Source of the DNA: Amia ocellicauda | Taxonomy: Eukaryota > Chordata > Actinopteri > Amiiformes > Amiidae | Direction: 5' to 3' | Assembly: GCF_036373705.1 (NCBI RefSeq) | Contig: NC_089867.1 | Location: forward strand, 16,418,001-16,482,000 | Length of the DNA: 64,000 nt | Shown here: positions 1 to 18,449 of the stretch, in pieces | How the letters are laid out: every line of letters starts with the position of its first letter | Position numbering within the stretch: the first letter of the stretch is position 1 | Program-made: the position numbers and the translations under genes | The notes under the pieces: model-generated | Seen by the model: the letters and a program-made list of their open reading frames with translations, nothing else | What the model was told of the DNA's origin: nothing | Database searches by the model: none

Positions 1-1145
1 AAAAACTGTTTTGATCACTACTCCAAAACTGCTTTAAGGCTGCTACACCCTCATGGTCACACCCTGCCCTCTCTCCCAGCTTTTTTTGTTCATTTTTTTA
101 AACCTCTTAAATACAAAACAGGTTTGACAACGAAATAAGGGGGAAAAGTTAAATTACAATAAAAACAAAACCGTATAATAAAGCAATGAAACTGTACATT
201 AAACAGACACCTCCCCCCACTCCACCCCAACCCCCAAATAAAAAAATAAAAAAAATCATGACCAATGGCTGACAAGACAAAAAACCAAAAACACAAAGAC
301 ATCAACCAGGACTAATAAAGCAGTAAGCTGGTTCAGAGAGGAGATGCAGTGAGTATTGTCACCAAGAGTAGAATTACATTATAGTTATTATTGCTGGGGA
401 GAGCTGGCACCCTTCCTTTGCATTTTAGAATTCTCCCTGCCCCACCTCCCCCATCTCTGTCAGCAAGTCTCCCTCACTATCATACACTCACACAATCACT
501 CTCTCAGTCACACACACTCCTTCCACCTGTCTGTCTCTCTCACATTCCCTCCGCCTGTCACTCCCTCCCACCATCCATGCAACCGTCTCTCTCTTTCACT
601 CAGTCTAATTTATTCTCCCCATCTGTCTCTCTCTCTTGGGTCTGTGGGCACCGGGTCTCAGTTCTGTAGTGACCCGGCCAGCCCAGTCAGGGTGCCAGTC
701 ACAGTGGGCCAGGCGAGGTGATGGGGGTAGCGGGTGGGGGTGGGGGTTTAGGTAGGTCAGGGAGGGGTCAGGTCACAGTGAGCAGAGTCCTGAAGAGAAA
801 ACCTCTTCATCACAGTGTCAATCAGAATGGGGATGAACCCCTAATGCCACCCCCCCCCTCTGTCTATCTGCCCTGGGAGGGGTAGCTAGAAGGGGTATGG
901 GGAGGATTGTGTGTCGGGGGGGGGGGGCAGGGGGGCAGTGGAGAGGGGGGGGGCAGTAAGTCCTTTTTAACCTCCTATTCATCACCCTCTATTTTATCTC
1001 TCTCTCTGGGACCTGCCCGGACCTGCCCACCCCCCCCTTCCAGGGCAAAGGGGGGCTGTGTTGACAGACATACCCGCTCCCGCTCCCTCTCCCCCACCCC
1101 CCCACCTCCTCCCTCCCTCTCTCGGTGTGTCTGCCGTCACTCTGT
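1..1145 (-). other. SZRD1: SZRD1 3' UTR and downstream flank
   Basis: This stretch lies downstream of the SZRD1 stop codon on the minus strand. A minus-strand AATAAA (TTTATT at 609-614) is a candidate poly(A) signal, giving a 3' UTR of about 0.5 kb. The rest is low-complexity: pyrimidine-rich at about 420-650 and G-rich at about 720-960. Near 235-250 there are plus-strand AATAAA-like motifs that could end a gene lying upstream of the window. I see no exon here. Confidence 0.5.
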
Positions 1146-4100
1146 TTATCTGCGCTGGCGGAAGCCATGAGAGCCATCCGGCCCTGCTGGCTGGCGGATC
1201 ACATGGTTGTTCGACCGAGACTCCTCCGGTGGGGGGATGCTCACTCGCACCGGCCTAGGGTAGGGGGAGAGAGAGAGAGAGATTTTTTTATTTTTAGGAA
1301 ACATTTTACAGAACAGAAAGTCCAAATAATATCACAAAAGAAAATCAAACAAGAACTGAGTGAGTGAAGCAGACTGAGCAAGTAGGCCCTGCCTGGTGGT
1401 GCAGATCACTTCATCAATACAGCCAAGTCTGGTGAGCATCTCGTATCTAAAACCGGTCAGCACTCCAGTCTTTACCAGTGCTGTACACTTCAGCACTCTG
1501 TTCTGTAATGTGCTCTTCATTTTAGAAAGACTAATTTAAATTAAAAAAAAAAAAAAAAAAAAAAGCTTTGGAATCAATATATATATATTTTTTTTCTCCT
1601 CGTACGTTTTGGAATCACCAATTGTGCCAATGCATCTCGACTTGTACCCACGTCCCCCACCACTACACTTGGGGAGGGTGAGGAAGCACAACTGGGATCC
1701 TACAATCCCAGCCACCCTCTAGCCACCCGTCATTTTACAAACTGCAGGATATGCAACCCGCACTTGAGGTTCAGCGCCGATTGGAGGAGAGGCACATCCC
1801 TATTGGTGGTGCTGCAAACCTGCAGGTGCCCAGGTAGCCAGTTAGCAACGAGCCGAGAGAAAACCAGCCCATTTAGCCCTCCCTATCCCGGACGGCGCCG
1901 AGCAATTGTGCGCTGCAGCCGAGTACTCCGGGTCACAATTAGCAAATTACATGAGCTGAGATCAAACTGGTAAACCATAGCTCATAGAAACTGACATTTT
2001 TGCCTGACCCCACACAAATGTGCCCAGACTCTCTTACAATTCCTTACTGAAGTGCACAAACAGAACAGTTCAAAAGAAGGCTAAAACCTTTAAAGAAAAT
2101 TCCTGCAGCATCCAAGGGAGGCTGTAGTGGAGTGCAGTATAAAGAGTCTCTCACTCTCTCTCTGCACAGCAGGGTTAGCAACAGGCAGGGATGAGTGGAG
2201 GGCAGTGCTGGCATGCAGCTCTCTCCATTGCAGGGCAATGAGAGAACAGAGAAAGGGACAGTTAGACATGTTACCTGTCTGTGTGCGCAGGGGTGGTGGT
2301 GGTGGAGGGCAGCGCCTTCTCTGGCTCGTCTTCAGGACTGGCGCTTCCCAGGATGCGCCTCCGGGCCTCTGCGTACTCCGCTTCGCGCTGCGCCAGCGAC
2401 TTCACCTGAGGGTGGGGCCGCTGCGAAGGCAGTTGAGAGCCCAATGAGCCGTTACTGGACGGCCGCTTTAGGATGCGGATCTGTGGTGGGGGGGCAGCGG
2501 GGAGAGAGTCGTCCTGGATCACGATGCCGGTCTTCAAAGGAGAGCGGCTCGGCTTTCTTCAGGGGGAGAGAGACAGGGCCGGGGGGGAGAGAGAGAGACG
2601 GGGGAAGAGACAGTAATCACATTGCATGAAATTTATATACATTTGTCACGCCAAGAAAGGCAGTTTGAATCTTGTGTCTTGTGAGGAGTGCTGAGGTAGA
2701 AAGAGAGGAAAGGAGGACAGGAGAGAGAGGGAGAGGCATATGAAGCCAGAGTTAGCCAGCTTGTTAGTTGTTCAAACAGATCTGTTGAGGGACAGAGAGG
2801 GGATGGAGGGATGGAGGAGGTGAGAACTACAGAAGGGGGGGAGAAAGAGAGGAAGGGAGAGGCACAGAGTGGGAGTGTTAGACGGTAAGACAGCATTGGT
2901 GTTATTCTACTCACTTCTCCTTCTGGCTGATCCTCAGCTTCTCCTCCAGTCGTCTGTCTATCTCCTACAGAGGAGGAGAAAAGAAGGACTGTGAGAAAGA
3001 GAAGAGAGAGAGGGGACAGAGAAACAGGAGAAAAATTTCCAGGAAACACAGGGAGGCTGAAAAAGAGAGAGGGGAGAGGGCTATCTTGATTACATGGGGT
3101 TATTTGTGTCCATGGAACAGCAGTCAAATACAGAGAAGGCATAAAGGCTGGCACTGTCTCTCTCTCACAGAGAAAGAGACAGACAGTATAGGGACAGCAG
3201 GGCTCTAAGAACAACAACTCTACACCCTCACTGACTGCTTTGTCACCACACCTGCCTGCACAAATTCACTCCTAATGGCTCAATTTCTTATCCAGGGCAA
3301 TGTTACAGTTTAAACAGAAAACATTTAAAGCATTACAAAAGTGCAGTTATACAGTCAGTACAAAATACAATACACACACATCCTAGTACAATGAGCTAAT
3401 AAGTGCAGACATAATATAGTCCCAGGTAAGTGCTAAAGGGAGGGGTAGGCATAGAAGTCACAGTTACACAATAGAAGTGTGAACAATACATAAGTATGTA
3501 GGAGCATACGGAAGTGCAAAATAATGCCAAGCAGCCCAGGAGATTAGGCTGGTGTATAACACTGGGAGGCATCCATACTACCAGTGTCATCTGGTGTTGA
3601 ATATTGGACATTATAATACATCCTCAGTGGATAAGCCTGCTGTGCACCAGGAGTGGCCGACCCTCACAACCTCTTCTCTGTGCAATCGACCCTGAAAAAC
3701 TGCCAAACAGCTTACTGACTGACAGACTGACTGACTGACAAGCACACTGATGCTCTCACTGCTTCACATGAACGGCAAGCTCCCTAAATGCAATCTCCCT
3801 CCCTGCTTGTTGCCATGGATTGAACAGTTTACACTAAAATCACTTGTCATTTTTCCACAGCCTATTTCTTTCTCTATTTCACTTGTTGACTGTAAGACAA
3901 CGAAAGTACCGGGACAGCGCCGAGCTCACTAACGCACCCAACACATCGGCCAGGTACCACTTTATGGTTGTGAAATTAAACGTGAGACGAGATCAAATAC
4001 ATTCGATAGTCGATAATTTCAATTTTCCGGGTCAATAGTCGTAAATAAGTAAATATCTGAACGACTGCACTGTGCTGGTAAACGGGCCAGTCTATATGTA

Positions 4101-4823
4101 CAGTAGTTGGGGCGCTACTGTGTGTAGAAACAAGACACACACAAACTACAGGACTACCAACCAGGGAAACACAATTCAAGTCGACCAGCGGTCTCGCGTG
4201 AGAAAAAGTTTATAAGTTCAGGCGGCCTGGCGGCCGAGCCCGGCAGTGTTTCAGTGTGGAGCCCGGGCCGCGGAGATGAACGCGGGCCTGTGCGATCGTG
4301 TGTACCCGCGGAGGAGTTTCCCGTTTCCACTCGCGTCGCTGCAGTTGCTGTCACGATCGCCGTCTGTGTGTTTTTATGGCCCTTCGATTTCATTTCAAAG
4401 TCCCGGAGGAGCCGTCCAGCGCTCGTCCCCCAGCCTGCCTGCTCCCTCTCAGCGTGGTCCCACTAGTATCGCCGTGCCTCCTACTGCCCCCTCTACCTCC
4501 ACCACCACGTTTGCCAAACTACCCCAGTACCCCCTCTCTCTTTCTCCCTCTTTCTCCTTCACTCTTTATCACTCTCTCCCGAAATAAACCACAGCTCGCC
4601 TGTCCCTTTAAGCTGTGGCCTACTTCCCGCACGGCACCCCGGTGTACACCACGGGCTGCGCTCCACCGCTACATGCACCCCTTCCCCGCCACCACAACGA
4701 CTCCCCCACCCGGCTCTGGGGCCTCCTCCCGCGCCTTAAGTGCTCCCGACCCCCGGCAGATTGGCCTCTCACCCCGCTGTCCGCTGCTTCTTCCCAACTC
4801 TCAGCAACCTCTTCATCTTCCAT
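1146..4823 (-). CDS. SZRD1: SZRD1, SUZ RNA-binding domain-containing protein 1
   Basis: Four coding exons on the minus strand: 4773-4823, 2915-2964, 2275-2556 and 1146-1254. They join in frame with GT-AG introns to 163 residues (human about 152). The start reads [17 protein letters not shown], followed across the splice by [17 protein letters not shown]. The SUZ region contains [20 protein letters not shown] and [19 protein letters not shown], and the protein ends in a SUZ-C-like [12 protein letters not shown] tail. The SUZ domain is a short conserved segment linked to RNA binding; the cellular role of SZRD1 is poorly defined. A Thr-rich insert ([11 protein letters not shown]) just before the last splice is longer than in human. 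The gene is divergent from FBXO42, the same head-to-head arrangement as in human. Intron 1 carries a LINE tail and intron 3 an unclassified repeat. Confidence 0.95.
1570..1990. repeat. Unclassified interspersed repeat in SZRD1 intron 3
   Basis: This block has a different composition from the surrounding intron and reads like an interspersed repeat I have seen in fish DNA (a CGGCGCCGAGCAATTGTG box at about 1893-1910). It contains no coherent coding sequence. The class is unknown and the boundaries are approximate. Confidence 0.3.
3283..3600 (-). repeat. 3' tail of a LINE-type repeat in SZRD1 intron 1
   Basis: The segment begins with a TTATCCAGGGCAATGTTACA-like box and continues with GCATTACAAAAGTGCAGTTA and AATAAGTGCAGACATAATAT. 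The same boxes in the same order occur at 5510-5700, where they form the 3' end of a recognisable LINE. It is therefore a second, shorter, 5'-truncated copy in the same orientation. Confidence 0.6.
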
Positions 4824-5030
4824 GTTCCAGCCTCCCCGGACACACACTCTCACACACACATACACACACACTAGGGGGAAGAGCCTCGGCTTCTGCGCAA
4901 GCGCAGGCGCACTCGCGACGTCTACCTCATCATCGCTGACAGAAGGAGGGAGGGGCGCGCACGTCTCTGCACGCACTCAGCCATTTGACCAGCATGCACG
5001 TCGAAGAAGAAGAAGCGTGTGGGTTAAATG
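4824..5030 (-). promoter_or_regulatory. SZRD1: SZRD1 promoter and 5' UTR
   Basis: This is GC- and CpG-containing sequence directly upstream of the SZRD1 ATG. It includes TGCGCAAGCGCAGGCGCA at about 4894-4911, which resembles tandem NRF1 half-sites. No TATA box was seen at a usual distance. The exact transcription start cannot be set from sequence. Confidence 0.5.
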
Positions 5031-5064
5031 AGTGGATATTAATGAATTATTACTTACTTTCTTC

Positions 5065-5104
<40 letters not shown>
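5065..5104. repeat. (ATA)n microsatellite
   Basis: A perfect AAT/ATA trinucleotide run of about 13 units, in the gap between the SZRD1 and FBXO42 promoters. Confidence 0.9.
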
Positions 5105-5106
<2 letters not shown>

Positions 5107-5404
5107 CCTTAGACTCCAGACAGACACGCTTATTAAAATTCAAATACAAAATAGCTTTTGACATGACAAATGTACACATGTTGCCAAAGCATTTGCAAAT
5201 ACAGTAAAGATAATGTAATAAATGCAATAACCAACTAAAAGTAAGAAAACTCTCACACACACCGTTCTCAGGCTCTTTCTGTCCTACAGGGGAGTGGGTC
5301 ACAGTGCCCTCATGGCAGTGTTTGTTTGTGGTGGTGAAGGAGGGGGTGCAGTGGCGAGGCACATAGTCACGTCATTGCAAATGAGGCGCTGGGGTGTTAC
5401 AGGG

Positions 5405-5413
5405 GACTGATTA

Positions 5414-5507
<94 letters not shown>

Positions 5508-6200
5508 CAGACACCCTTATCCAAGGTGACTTACAAAATATAAGAGCATTACAAAAGTGCAATAATACAGTACAGTTTAAAGCATAATAGTTACAAGTTT
5601 ATAGGGAAATATACAGTAAATACAAAATATAAGTCCTGCATCCTAGATTGTAATAGTTAATAAGTGTAGACAAGGTGTGAAGTCATAGTTAAGAACTTTG
5701 GGGAGCGGGGCATAGGGGAAGTCTAAATAAACAACACGAGTACAAGTAATGTAAAAGCAAGACATATGGTGAAAATGTTATGTAAGTGCAAATTTACAGG
5801 AGAGTTGAGTCACACAGGGGAATAAACTACTAAATTACAGGTACAGTCTGAAAATGTGTCGAGTAATTGCTGGAAAGTGGTCAGGGAGTTTTCTATCTTG
5901 ATTTCAGTGGGAAGGCTGTTCCACCACTTAGGGGCCAGGGATGAACAGGAGCGGCTCTGGAGGAAGGGTGTAGGAAGACTGTAGCGGTCAGTGGAGGGAG
6001 TGGAGCAGTGGACTAGCGTGTGCAAATTGGGACACCAAACGAGCTGCAGTGTTCAGGATGACCTGGAGCGGGAGGGTAGTAGTTGCAGGCAGACCGTCCA
6101 GGATGGAGTTGCAGTAGTCCAGGTGGGAGAGGACCAGTGACTGGACGAGCAGCTGACTTCCAGGGATACCTGATGCCCTGAGGACAATGTATACCCCATC
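5405..6200 (-). mobile_element. 5'-truncated LINE remnant (L2/CR1-like), reverse-transcriptase C-terminus
   Basis: On the minus strand, broken frames read SHLDYCNSILDGLPA, LQVILNTAARLV and then SLAPKWWNSLPTEI. These are the conserved C-terminal blocks of L2/CR1-like non-LTR reverse transcriptases. They lie in two different frames (about 5810-6025 and 5988-6203), so the copy is dead. Downstream comes an untranslated tail with the TTATCCAAGGTGACTTAC box and then an (ATT)n run at about 5411-5507, the usual position for a 3' terminal microsatellite. The catalytic core is missing, so it was 5'-truncated on insertion or later deleted. Confidence 0.75.
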
Positions 6201-6383
6201 CACTCTGTGCCTCCCTGCTTGAGTCTGTATGGAGACTCACCCTCACCACACTGTACTGTAATACAATATATTGCACTCCACTGTGCCCTACTGCATTGCA
6301 TAATGCATTGCATGTTCTTGTAATTATCTGTGCTGATCTGCAGTATACTATACTGCAATGTACTGTGCTAATCTGACTGTGTA

Positions 6384-6816
6384 CTATAATGGGAGTCTAT
6401 AGTACAGGACCCCCAGAGGGGATATCCTTCTGCTCTGTGCAACACGCAGAATCACAGCAGCGTCTCTGACCGCTGTCACTGTGAACGTTGTCTCACCCCT
6501 GACTGGACATAGACTGGGTATGTCGTATGAGTCCACATACACTCTTAGGTCTTTCTCATGCATCACTTCTCCCAGTTATATTCCTCCCATAGTGTAATTA
6601 TAGTGGGCATTTTTATACCTTGCACTTGTCCACATAGAATTTAATCTGCCAGGTGTCAGCCCACAACTGAATTTAATCCAAGTCCCTTTGAATAACCTTT
6701 GCTTCTGAGATTATATCTGCTGGGCTACCTATTGGTGTATCATTTGCAAATCTGACAAGTTTGCTAACTATCCCAGAGTCCAGATCATTGCTATAGATTA
6801 GAAAAAGCAGTAACAT
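6384..6816 (-). mobile_element. Second LINE reverse-transcriptase fragment
   Basis: On the minus strand the stretch near 6816-6720 translates as LLFLIYSNDLDSGIVSKLV then RFANDTPIG. This matches the FxIYINDL...FADDT core of CR1-like reverse transcriptases, but the second catalytic aspartate box reads FAND. Further on (about 6566-6530) the frame gives EKDLRVYVDS, another conserved RT block. It is a short inactive remnant of a different LINE from the 5.4-6.2 kb copy. Confidence 0.65.
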
Positions 6817-6969
6817 TCATAAATAAATAGACACCGTTAAACTGGGCAGTTCACACTAGAGCAGTTTCCATTAACCCGACTCTATGGCATAGCCACAGGC
6901 TTAAGGCGCAGGAAGGTAGAACGCAGCACTATTGCTTAAATATATGAGAGTGCTGACATAATTCAGGAG

Positions 6970-7453
6970 CGCATAATCAAACAGTCGCCTGTGCGCGTCC
7001 ACGCCACCCTGTCCCTCGGCGGGCTCGCCCCCCGCTTCCCCGTGACCGCGTACGTGTCCGAGGCGTGCGCGCCCCCGCCCGTGCGGAATGGTGATGGTGC
7101 TGAGGAGGAAGATGGCGCGCGAGGGGAGCGAGAGCCGCTGCGGGCACTGAGGAGCGACAGAGAGAGAGAGAGAGAGAGAGAAAGAGGGGATTCAGCAGAG
7201 TGGGGCTACCGGGCGATCACTCTTACTCCACAGCCTACCCCCCCACAAAAATCCATTATAGCCGGCATCACGAATTGCTCTTGGCCCCGCTGCTGCGTCG
7301 GGGGGTCGTGGAGGAGCCGGGGCGGCGAGACGGCGCTCCACAGAAACGGAGCCCCCGGTCTAGACGCATCGCAGGCGGCAAGGGACTCGCCGGGCGGCCG
7401 GGGAGCGGGCAGTGAGCAGCGGGCAGAGCGCCGAGCCGGGCCCCGGAGAGTAG
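6970..7453 (+). promoter_or_regulatory. FBXO42: FBXO42 CpG-rich promoter and noncoding first exon
   Basis: A CpG-rich block runs from about 6985 to 7455 and ends in a good splice donor (GAGAGTAG|GTAAGCG; exon end 7453). The first coding exon of FBXO42 starts just after an acceptor at about 10661, so a noncoding 5' exon is expected upstream, and this is the only CpG-rich candidate between SZRD1 and the coding sequence. A (GA)n run sits at 7160-7182. The long open frame across the block is probably a composition effect. Confidence 0.6.
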
Positions 7454-7533
7454 GTAAGCGAGGCGCTGGGAGTGTTTGGCTGTTACTTTTTTTGGGGGGT
7501 GGTGGGTACACAGATTCATACCCCACCTCCTCC

Positions 7534-7562
7534 CCTTCCCTTCCCTTCCCTTCCCTTCCCTT

Positions 7563-7601
<39 letters not shown>
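7534..7601. repeat. (CCCTT)n followed by (CT)n microsatellite
   Basis: Repeated TTCCC units run into an uninterrupted CT run, just inside FBXO42 intron 1 and next to its CpG-rich promoter. Confidence 0.85.
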
Positions 7602-7605
<4 letters not shown>

Positions 7606-8693
7606 GGCCGAACCTCAACGGCGGGGTTATATGGGAACAGTGTAGGGAGAAAGTGGGAACAAGAGAGACAGAGAGGTTTGCCAGACCGTTTCTTTCCCGT
7701 TTATTTATTTCTATACCATTTAGGCTCGGATCACACAGTGCAGTTTTCATATCAGAAACACATAACGAGTCGGTATTGTAGAAGGTATTGGTATTGTTCC
7801 CAATCACTAACCGTTAGTATTAATAATAATATAAATATTATGACGAATGGCTGTGCTGTGGTATTTGGAAAATGTCGTCTTTGTTAATTATAACCCTGCA
7901 AACACACACACTAATCATATGTGGAGTTCGGTCGGGCCAATACGACTTTAATAGACATCTGTCGCTCATCATTGTTCGACCGGAGAATAAGCTAAAAAAC
8001 CTGATTTAATCATCTGCCCCCCAGGCGTTTCCCCTCCGTCTCTGTTAAGTGGTGATTTTAAACGGAGCGCTGTACTAGTATTGGTATTATTGTTAATATT
8101 ATGGCTGATCAGCTCGTACACGTGATATTAATGTGGTTGATTTTCAGAGAGATGGGGAAATATCCTGCAGATGTTGGCATTTTAAGAATACACGTTGGTA
8201 CCTTCTAACAAGCGGGCTCAGCGGCATAGCTGCATTTGAAAACTGCCCTTTTTATCAGGGAGTAGCTGCACGATTTCACCATCAACAGTCGCCTGTTAGT
8301 ATTAGTGTTAGTATGGTAGCTTTCCTTTTCTTCACTGTACTGAAGTTCAGTGTTTATAATGTAGCTGCCCTCTGCTGTCACGTACTGTACTATACTGTTC
8401 TGTGTGTGTATTGTAGTGTACTATCAAGAGCTGCACTGTACTGTGGTGAGGCAGTGTGCTCTACTTTTTATACTCTAGTTCAGTTTATGGACGGCTGAGA
8501 GAGGCAGAAGTTAAGACACTGACAGACAGACACTTTCATAAATTGATGTTTTGAAAGATGGACACACTGACAGACGGACGTTTGGACCTGGCCTACAGTT
8601 CACCTTTACCTCTTAGTCACCTCGTTTGATGTCACCTGTGGTCCAGCCAGTATCGACTTGCCACCGCTGGCCCAGGGCACACTGAGGCTGTAC

Positions 8694-9470
8694 ATATAGT
8701 GCGTATAGAAGGTCTACATCCTATTTCAAAATGTTCACCTTTCGTTGCATTGTAGCCTGGAATTAAAATATAAATCAGGGTTTCCCACAGTCTGGTTGTT
8801 GTTGTTGTTTGGTTTATTTTGGGCCATTCACACAGTTGTTTAGCCAGGCGGCATCGATTTTTGGCCAGGTGGGTCACGCTGGATAGCGCTGCAGGACACC
8901 CAGTATATAATTATGTATATTCATCCCTCTTGAAGCAATCCTAAATTACTAAATGATCTCAGGTGTACCCAGTCGTCTTCAAAATCACACACCAAGTTAA
9001 CCAGCCTCCTCCTGTGTTAAATTGTAGTGATTCACATGTTTAAGGATACATTCATCAGTTCCTTTAGGTTCCCTCTGCTGGGTAGTGCATTTCTAAACAT
9101 ACACTTAACCATGAGCACCAAGAAGCTTTCAAAAGACTTCCCAGACAAAATTGTTGAACGGCACAGGTCAGGGGATGGGAGCACAGTCAAGACGATTATT
9201 TAAAAGTGGAAGGTGTATGGCAGCAGCAAGACCCTGCCTAGATAAGGCTGTCCCTCCAAATTGGATGACCAAGCAAGAAGGAGACTGATCACAGAGGCTA
9301 TCAGGAGGCCAATGGCAACTTTGCAAGAGCTACGGGCTTTTATTGTTAAGACTGGGTATGGGAAAATATCCGAAACACTAAACAAATCTGGCATTCGTGG
9401 TAGGGTGGCAAGAAACCCAACCAAGCACTCTGTAGCCTGGTGGCAAAAAGTTTTGTTGTCTAACTAAACA
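8694..9470 (+). mobile_element. Truncated Tc1/mariner element
   Basis: The left end (AGTGCGTATAGAAGGTCTAC and TTGCATTGTAGCCTGGAATT) resembles the inverted repeat of a common fish Tc1 family. A decayed transposase starts at 9112 with MSTKKLSKDFPDKIVERHRS and continues after two in-frame stops as DDQARRRLITEAIRRPM and TLQELRAFIV, the two helix-turn-helix segments of the N-terminal paired-like domain. The sequence stops matching near 9450, before the DDE catalytic domain, and no right-hand inverted repeat was seen. Confidence 0.75.
9112..9440 (+). pseudogene. Tc1 transposase remnant (N-terminal DNA-binding part)
   Basis: Translation from 9112 gives a Tc1-type N-terminus with in-frame stops after STVKTII and after KTLPR. 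The catalytic domain is absent. It is a dead copy sitting in FBXO42 intron 1. Confidence 0.75.
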
Positions 9471-10669
9471 AAAATGTAAAGCATTATTATTATCATTGAT
9501 ATTATTGTTAATACTAATACTGAATTTAAGTCCAAAGCTGTCTCCTTCAGATACAGATATTCAGTGAAGCAGGAGGGTGTTCTGTGTTTAAATGATCTGG
9601 CAGAATCCACAGAGCAGGGCAGCCTCTCAGACCGGACAGGCTCCAGTTTCCTCTCCCTGAGACAAAACTGTATTGATCAGCTGAAACACAGCGCCAGGGA
9701 GGAGTGGAGTCATGATATCTTTTTTGGTTGCATTTTCCTAACCTTGTGCAGCTGTTGTGGCACCCCTCCTTTTCAGAATCAGTCAAAATAGCCACATCAA
9801 CAACAAAATAGCCACATCAACAACAAAACAGCCACACCAATGTGACACTGCCTGTCCTGGCTTCTCTCCCACACCACCTCCATGCTGTGTCATCCCCCTC
9901 TCCCTCCCTCCTTCCCTTCCCTTCCTAAATTGGTCTGGTTTGTTGCAGATGTTTAGTTTCTTGTCTCTAATCCAACCTTTCCTTACCCCTCCTGTTTGTA
10001 CTGTCATTCCTTTATGTCCTCGCCCCACCTTCTCTCTCCCACCGTCTTCCCCATCTCCCTCCCTTCTTCTGTGGTATCTCTCCTTTCCTCCCTCTCCCTC
10101 ACAACCTCCCCATCATAACCCCTCTTCCCCCCCTTACCCCTCGCTTTCTCTCTTCCTCCTTCTACACCTCTCCCTCCCGCTCCTGCCCTCAGTCAATAAT
10201 TCAGTCACAGTTACTGCTGTTGCAGCACTCTGAGCATCACTTGCATTGCACACTAGGATTATATTACTTCTACTGGGTGTGTATCTAGACTTTTCTATGC
10301 TTCAAATATATACATTAATTAATATCTGATAATGCTTCTCAGACCTGAGAGGAAGTGAACGGGGAAGTGTTTCAGTGTTGCACCGTCTCCCTCCTAGTTT
10401 ATTTCAGTTAATTTTTAACACTACAGCACTACAGTCTGTAGCAATGACAAAACACTAACTCACATTTTGTCATGATTGTAGTTCTACTGTTAGTTTGCAT
10501 GAAACTAATGTTATTTATCTGTCTCTCTCTCTCTTCCCCCTCACCTGCCTCTTTCCTTCACACCCCCTCTGTCACCATCTCCCTCTGTTCTGTCCATCTC
10601 TCCTTTTGCCCCTACCATTCCCTCCCTCCCTCCTTTCTTTTTTCTCTCTCACCTTTTGCAGCAGCTGCC

Positions 10670-17019
<6,350 letters not shown>

Positions 17020-17885
17020 TAGCGCCAAGAGGCCTGGAGGGAGGGAGAGGAAGGACGAGATGGACAGGCAGACTTGACCGAGGCACACTCACTGCCTCAC
17101 TACACACATGGAGAGAGAGATGGGGAGAGAGAGAGAGAGAGAAGCAGGGGGAAGGGGAGGGTTTGAATGGAAGACCTATATTGTGGTTTACTGATCCCCC
17201 CTCCCACCCTTTTGCCCTTTTAAGCATACCTTAAATAAAATGGAGTGAATTTAAACAGACATTTTTAAAACTATGAAAAATGAACTGAAACGCTGGTGAC
17301 GCTTTCAAGCTTCCTCCACCCCCCCCCCCCACACCCTGCACACCCACAAACCCCCATCGAGAGGAGAGGAGACCAGAGGGTCAAAGATGGTGGAGAGGAG
17401 GAAGAGAAAAGGTTGGATGACTCCTCACTCTCTTCCTCCCCCCCCCACCCCTGTCCTTCAGAAAAGAGAAAAGGGGCCTGGTGGAAAAGAAGGGATGAGG
17501 ACAGGGTGCCAAGGGAAGCTTGTCTCTTTCTCTCTCTCTGTCACTCTTTTTCTGGACTCCGAGTACTAGAGAAGGGGAGGCAGGAGAGGGAGTGCAGAGG
17601 AGAGAGAGACCAATTTGTTTTTTGGTTTCGTTTTTTCAAGGAGAAACACTTCAGCAGTGCATTGTTTACAGCGCCGTGTGTGTGTATGCGTGTGTGCGAC
17701 TGCTGTGTGTGTGTGCGAGTGTGAGTGTGTGACAGTGTCCTTATTGACACAGCTTTGATCTTTCCTGGGGATGATTGATATGGGGAGGGGGTTTGGGGGT
17801 AGGGGGAGGCGGTATTAATGAGGGGGGGTTGTTGGGGAGGGATGGGTGGAGAGGAAGGTGAGATTTTGGAAAATAAATAAAAATG
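17020..17885 (+). terminator. FBXO42: FBXO42 3' UTR with two poly(A) signal sites
   Basis: AATAAA occurs at 17234-17239 and again as overlapping copies at about 17872-17881. Short and long 3' UTRs of about 0.25 and 0.9 kb are both possible. The segment between them is rich in GAGA and GTGT runs. Confidence 0.6.
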
Positions 17886-18014
17886 AAAAAAAATTAAACC
17901 TGTTAAAACTGTTTTTTGTGTGAGCTGGTGTTCTGTGCCGTCTATACTACAGATATGCAGTGTGTACAGAACATAATTGTTTTGGAGAGTCGTGTGTGTT
18001 TGTCAGCCTCTCTG

Positions 18015-18105
18015 CAGGGTTATAATTTTAACCCAATCATTGGGTTATGTGTACATTTGATGGGTTATTTACTGTTCTGAGATTTTAACCCAGCACCTCG
18101 TTATT
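18015..18105. repeat. MITE-like inverted AACCCA/TGGGTT cluster
   Basis: AACCCAATCATTGGGTT, TGGGTTATT and AACCCAGC occur within 90 bases with inverted symmetry, resembling short fish MITEs. It may be part of a longer unrecognised repeat. Confidence 0.35.
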
Positions 18106-18449
18106 TTTTCCAATCACTGTCACCTCAGTCATAACTGGTTCCTAGACCGGCGACGTAAGTACATTTGTGAACCCACCGTGAAAATTTGTAGGAGACAGTA
18201 AATGGTTAAGTGTGCTGTCTGCATAATGAAGCTCTGGGGCCCATCCCACACTCCTGCTCAGTCCAATGTTGCAGACGTAATGGTGGAACGACAAGTTGGG
18301 GGATGAATTTATATACATTGTTTATTTTCTCTATCAATTGTATATTCAATAACTTTTCAGTTGGGCTGTATTAGATTAAATGTTAATATATTAACAATAA
18401 ATAGTATTAACTGTTTTAGCCTAAAATAAGTGTGCTATGTGTCCCATAC

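Larger units (their letters stand above)
7602..10669 (+). other. FBXO42: FBXO42 intron 1 (remainder)
   Basis: Apart from the Tc1 fragment at 8694-9470 this intron shows no gene. It holds a degenerate ACTGTA-rich patch at about 8380-8450 and a long pyrimidine-rich tract at about 9880-10180. It ends at the acceptor TTTTGCAG around 10661. Confidence 0.6.

Noticed and set aside
5299-5562. Poly-asparagine open frame
   Set aside because: It is the translation of the (ATT)n tail of a LINE.
6991-7887. 298-codon frame in the FBXO42 promoter region
   Set aside because: It spans a CpG-rich block, microsatellites and a good splice donor; the translation is low-complexity and unlike any family.
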